Source: an uncultured Clostridia bacterium (GTDB taxonomy: Bacteria > Bacillota > Clostridia > Christensenellales > Pumilibacteraceae). From it: DNA of 8,114 nt. A program made the translations under genes and the position numbers. The notes under the pieces are model-generated. The model made no database searches and was not told the DNA's origin. It was given only the letters and a program-made list of their open reading frames with translations. The stretch lies in NCBI GenBank assembly GCA_947627075.1, contig CANQUR010000070.1:1-8114 (forward strand), read 5' to 3'. Shown piece after piece: positions 6,450 through 8,114 of this stretch (position 1 is the first letter of the stretch; every line of letters begins with the position of its first letter).

Positions 6450-7477
6450 TTATTTTTTGTTTTGCGCTAAATAAAACATATCCTTTTGATGTTCTATTTC
6501 ATTTCGCAATTCTTCCTCGGTCGGAAGATAAAGTTTATACTTGCTTGCAAATATCTGCTTACTTTCATTTAGAACCGAATATCTTACTATTGCCTCGTTC
6601 TTTTCGGAACAAAGTATCAGTCCGATTGTCGGATTGTCGTCCTCTTTCTTTATATAGCGTCGTACATTCGTATATAACTGTCCATTTGTCCAACGTCTTG
6701 GTGCGTGAGTTTACCTACCTTTAAGTCAATCAAAACGTGACATTTGAGTATACTATGGTAGAATACTAAATCAAGATAAAAATCTTCATCCTCGTATCGC
6801 ATTAGTTTTTGCCGCGCCATAAAACAAAAGCCCGTTCCTAATTCCAATAAAAACTCTTGCAATTTGTCAAGCAATGCGCTTTCAAGGTCGGTTTCACGAA
6901 GAGACGGATAATTTTTGAGATCGAGAAAGTCCAATACATACGGATCCTTTATAAATTGCTCAGGTGCAACCGTTTTTAATTTTTCATTCGCCTCTTGCAC
7001 CGCCATAGTCGTATCTTTACTTGACAATAACCGCTCATAATATAAAGTCGAAATTTGCCTGTCCAACTGCCTGCTTGACCATTGCTCATTCGCCGCTTCA
7101 TTCATGTACCAAAGACGCGCTTTTTCGCTCTCAACACGCATAATAAGACGATAGTGTGTCCACGTCAATTCGCTACGCAGTGCGTAGCGATTTGGGAACG
7201 TCAAATAAAATTGTCGCATATTTTTTAGATTGGCAACAGTAAAACCCTTGCCAAATTCCGCGGTCATCTGTTTAGATAGTCCTTCCAAGAGACGCGAACC
7301 ATACTCGGCAGTCGCATTTCCGTCCTGCCTTTCGACAATAATCTTTCCAATCTCCCAATATGCCACTACCATTGCCGTGTTGACTGCGCTGTATGCTTTT
7401 GCCCTTGAATTTATAAGAATTTCTTTGATATTATTATAAAGTACTTGAATATCATTTTGAACATTGCTTATTTCCAT
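6450..7477 (-). pseudogene. DUF1016/YhcG-type PD-(D/E)XK nuclease, frameshifted near the 3' end
   Basis: The first frame runs from ATG 7477 to TAA at 6650 (275 residues) with a DUF1016 N-terminal domain (about 12-150, including RYALRSELTWTHYRLIMRVE) and most of the YhcG nuclease domain: FYLDLVFYH with Asp236, IDLKVGKL with Asp251 and Lys253, and GQMDSYIRMYD (263-273). The missing end continues in another frame from about 6650 as KKEDDNPTIGLILCSEKNEA and later ASKYKLYLPTEEELRNE, to TAA at 6450. The reunited length (about 342 residues) matches the family. One missing base explains it; no slippery heptamer is evident, so mutation or a sequence error is more likely than programmed shifting. The family is predicted to cut nucleic acid and is often found with restriction or mobile genes. 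ATG 7477 is chosen over TTG 7495, which lies in the -10 box. Catalytic residues precede the shift, so residual activity is possible. Confidence 0.88.
7171..7189. repeat. Perfect 8-bp hairpin inside the DUF1016 gene
   Basis: CGCTACGC-AGT-GCGTAGCG, encoding RYALRS in the conserved N-terminal domain. The encoded residues fit the family, so no insertion is needed to explain it. Confidence 0.5.
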
Positions 7478-7483
7478 AAATTT

Positions 7484-7489
7484 CCCTCT
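7484..7489 (-). promoter_or_regulatory. Ribosome binding site deciding the DUF1016 start
   Basis: AGAGGG on the minus strand, six bases before ATG 7477. With the promoter at 7495-7523 the message would begin at about this point, giving a leader of only about a dozen bases. Confidence 0.65.
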
Positions 7490-7494
7490 ATGCA

Positions 7495-7523
7495 ATTATA
7501 TCATAATACTCTGTTTTAATCAA
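7495..7523 (-). promoter_or_regulatory. Sigma-A-type promoter of the DUF1016 gene
   Basis: On the minus strand: -35 TTGATT (7523-7518), 17-bp spacer, -10 TATAAT (7500-7495). The expected transcription start is near 7488, immediately before the ribosome site. With the terminator at 6392-6422 this makes the nuclease gene a self-contained unit. Confidence 0.75.
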
Positions 7524-7556
7524 GACAATAAAAGAATTTTTCCTACTTTTTTGCCC

Positions 7557-7585
7557 AAAAAAGCGCCTCCCTTTCGAGAAGCGCC
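7557..7585 (-). terminator. Intrinsic terminator of the right-edge gene (repeat copy 2)
   Basis: On the minus strand: arm GCGCTTCTC (7584-7576), GAAA tetraloop, arm GGGAGGCGC (7571-7563), then six T (7562-7557). Nine base pairs, two of them G-U. It lies about 50 nt past the TAA at 7638 and upstream of the DUF1016 promoter. It is nearly identical to the terminator at 6392-6422. Confidence 0.87.
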
Positions 7586-7637
7586 ATGTGGCAAACTATT
7601 TATTAAGTTGGAAATTTTGTTCGGAAGTGCTTTTTTA

Positions 7638-8114
7638 TTAAGACACTATTTCCTCTAAAAATTCGAAGAAGTGCGTATCGTTTTCAAACCATAGCTGTTG
7701 GTATTCTATATAAACTACGCTTTTTCCGTGGCTATATTGTGCTTTGTATTCAAATGTATAGAAGTCATCTGAATCCGACGTAATATTCTCATCGTATTTG
7801 ACCTTTATTCCGTTTATTTGAGTGCTTTTCAGTTCCATCAGATTTGCTCTGTTCGCTTTGTAATTAGGATTTATATATAAATAAACTTTTATCGTTTCTG
7901 CAAAGCTGTTCCCCTTGATGTTTATTGCAAAATATAAATTATCTCCGGATACAGAATCATAAGTCCGTGACAACTTGTAATCATAATCTTGCTCATTGAG
8001 TTTAGGGAACCAAGGAACTGCATTATAAAGCGTTTCCATATCGGTATTTTCGCCAACTTCGTTCTCATACAAATACTCTACTTCTTCATTTTTCAAAAAC
8101 TTAAACAAGACAAC
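7638..8114 (-). CDS. Unrecognised protein, C-terminal part (5' end beyond window)
   Basis: The frame is open from the right edge to TAA at 7638, at least 158 codons. The only start-like codon near the edge is TTG at 8108 without a ribosome site, and the frame continues upstream of it, so the gene is probably cut by the window. The visible part has no signal peptide or membrane helix. It begins with an acidic stretch, then alternating polar/aromatic segments suggesting beta strands (DNLYFAINIKGNSF, ETIKVYLYINPNY, DDFYTFEYKAQYSH, KSVVYIEYQQLWFE) and ends in a short helix (THFFEFLEEIVS). This could be an extracytoplasmic sensor-like domain of the kind found at the C-termini of anti-sigma or DUF4367-type proteins, but I do not recognise the family. 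A strong terminator follows. Confidence 0.7.
   Translation of the reverse strand, partial: VVLFKFLKNEEVEYLYENEVGENTDMETLYNAVPWFPKLNEQDYDYKLSRTYDSVSGDNLYFAINIKGNSFAETIKVYLYINPNYKANRANLMELKSTQINGIKVKYDENITSDSDDFYTFEYKAQYSHGKSVVYIEYQQLWFENDTHFFEFLEEIVS

Noticed and set aside
7171..7189. Palindromic element inserted into the nuclease gene
   Set aside because: The residues it encodes match the conserved family motif, so it is native coding sequence.
6088..7477. Toxin-antitoxin pair of XRE protein and DUF1016 nuclease
   Set aside because: The genes converge, have separate expression signals and are separated by about 150 nt with a terminator, so there is no operon coupling.
7493..7495. TTG as the start of the DUF1016 gene
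   Set aside because: It abuts and overlaps the -10 box; ATG 7477 has AGAGGG at a proper distance.

Overview
The window looks like a fragment of an uncultured Bacillota (Clostridia-like) genome. The signs are purine-rich Shine-Dalgarno sites before nearly every gene, three near-consensus sigma-A promoters with 17-bp spacers, two lipoprotein signal peptides, a BspA-type leucine-rich repeat protein and moderate GC. This is inference from style; no marker gene is present.

Region 1 (about 1-5804, all on the minus strand, transcribed right to left) is a probable operon for a cell-envelope system. A TTGACT-17-TATAAT promoter at 5776-5804 precedes a leader of about 260 nt. The genes that follow are a trypsin-like (HtrA/S1C-type) lipoprotein protease with a degenerate PDZ-like tail, a MoxR-family AAA+ ATPase, a BspA-type leucine-rich-repeat lipoprotein, and a multi-spanning membrane protein that runs off the left edge. 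The two lipoproteins share the same mature N-terminus: a lipidated Cys, then a W/HW/H/C-x2-C-G-Y module at almost identical residue positions, then an acidic linker. The last gene is open from 1149 to base 1, so it is easily missed because it has no stop in the window. Its first ~180 codons look like a normal bacterial membrane protein. Codons ~184-383 are lower in GC and rich in Asn/Ser/Thr, with a further membrane helix, and look foreign: either a domain replacement or a chimeric join.

Region 2 (about 5805-6300) is a regulatory island. A 68-residue XRE-type repressor on the plus strand (6088-6294) lies beside two copies of the palindrome TCCCAT-TTTT-ATGGGA. One copy fills the 17-bp spacer of a near-perfect minus-strand promoter, so the repressor probably blocks divergent transcription there. 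What that promoter now drives is only a 9-codon ORF with a good ribosome site, apparently a frameshifted stub, unless transcription continues about 0.5 kb into the protease operon.

Region 3 (about 6390-7590) is a one-gene cassette: a DUF1016/YhcG-type PD-(D/E)XK nuclease with its own promoter, frameshifted near its 3' end, with the missing C-terminus still readable in another frame. It lies between two nearly identical 29-nt intrinsic terminators in the same orientation. Region 4 (7638-8114) is the 3' part of an unrecognised gene cut by the right edge.

No tRNA, rRNA, CRISPR array or insertion sequence was seen.
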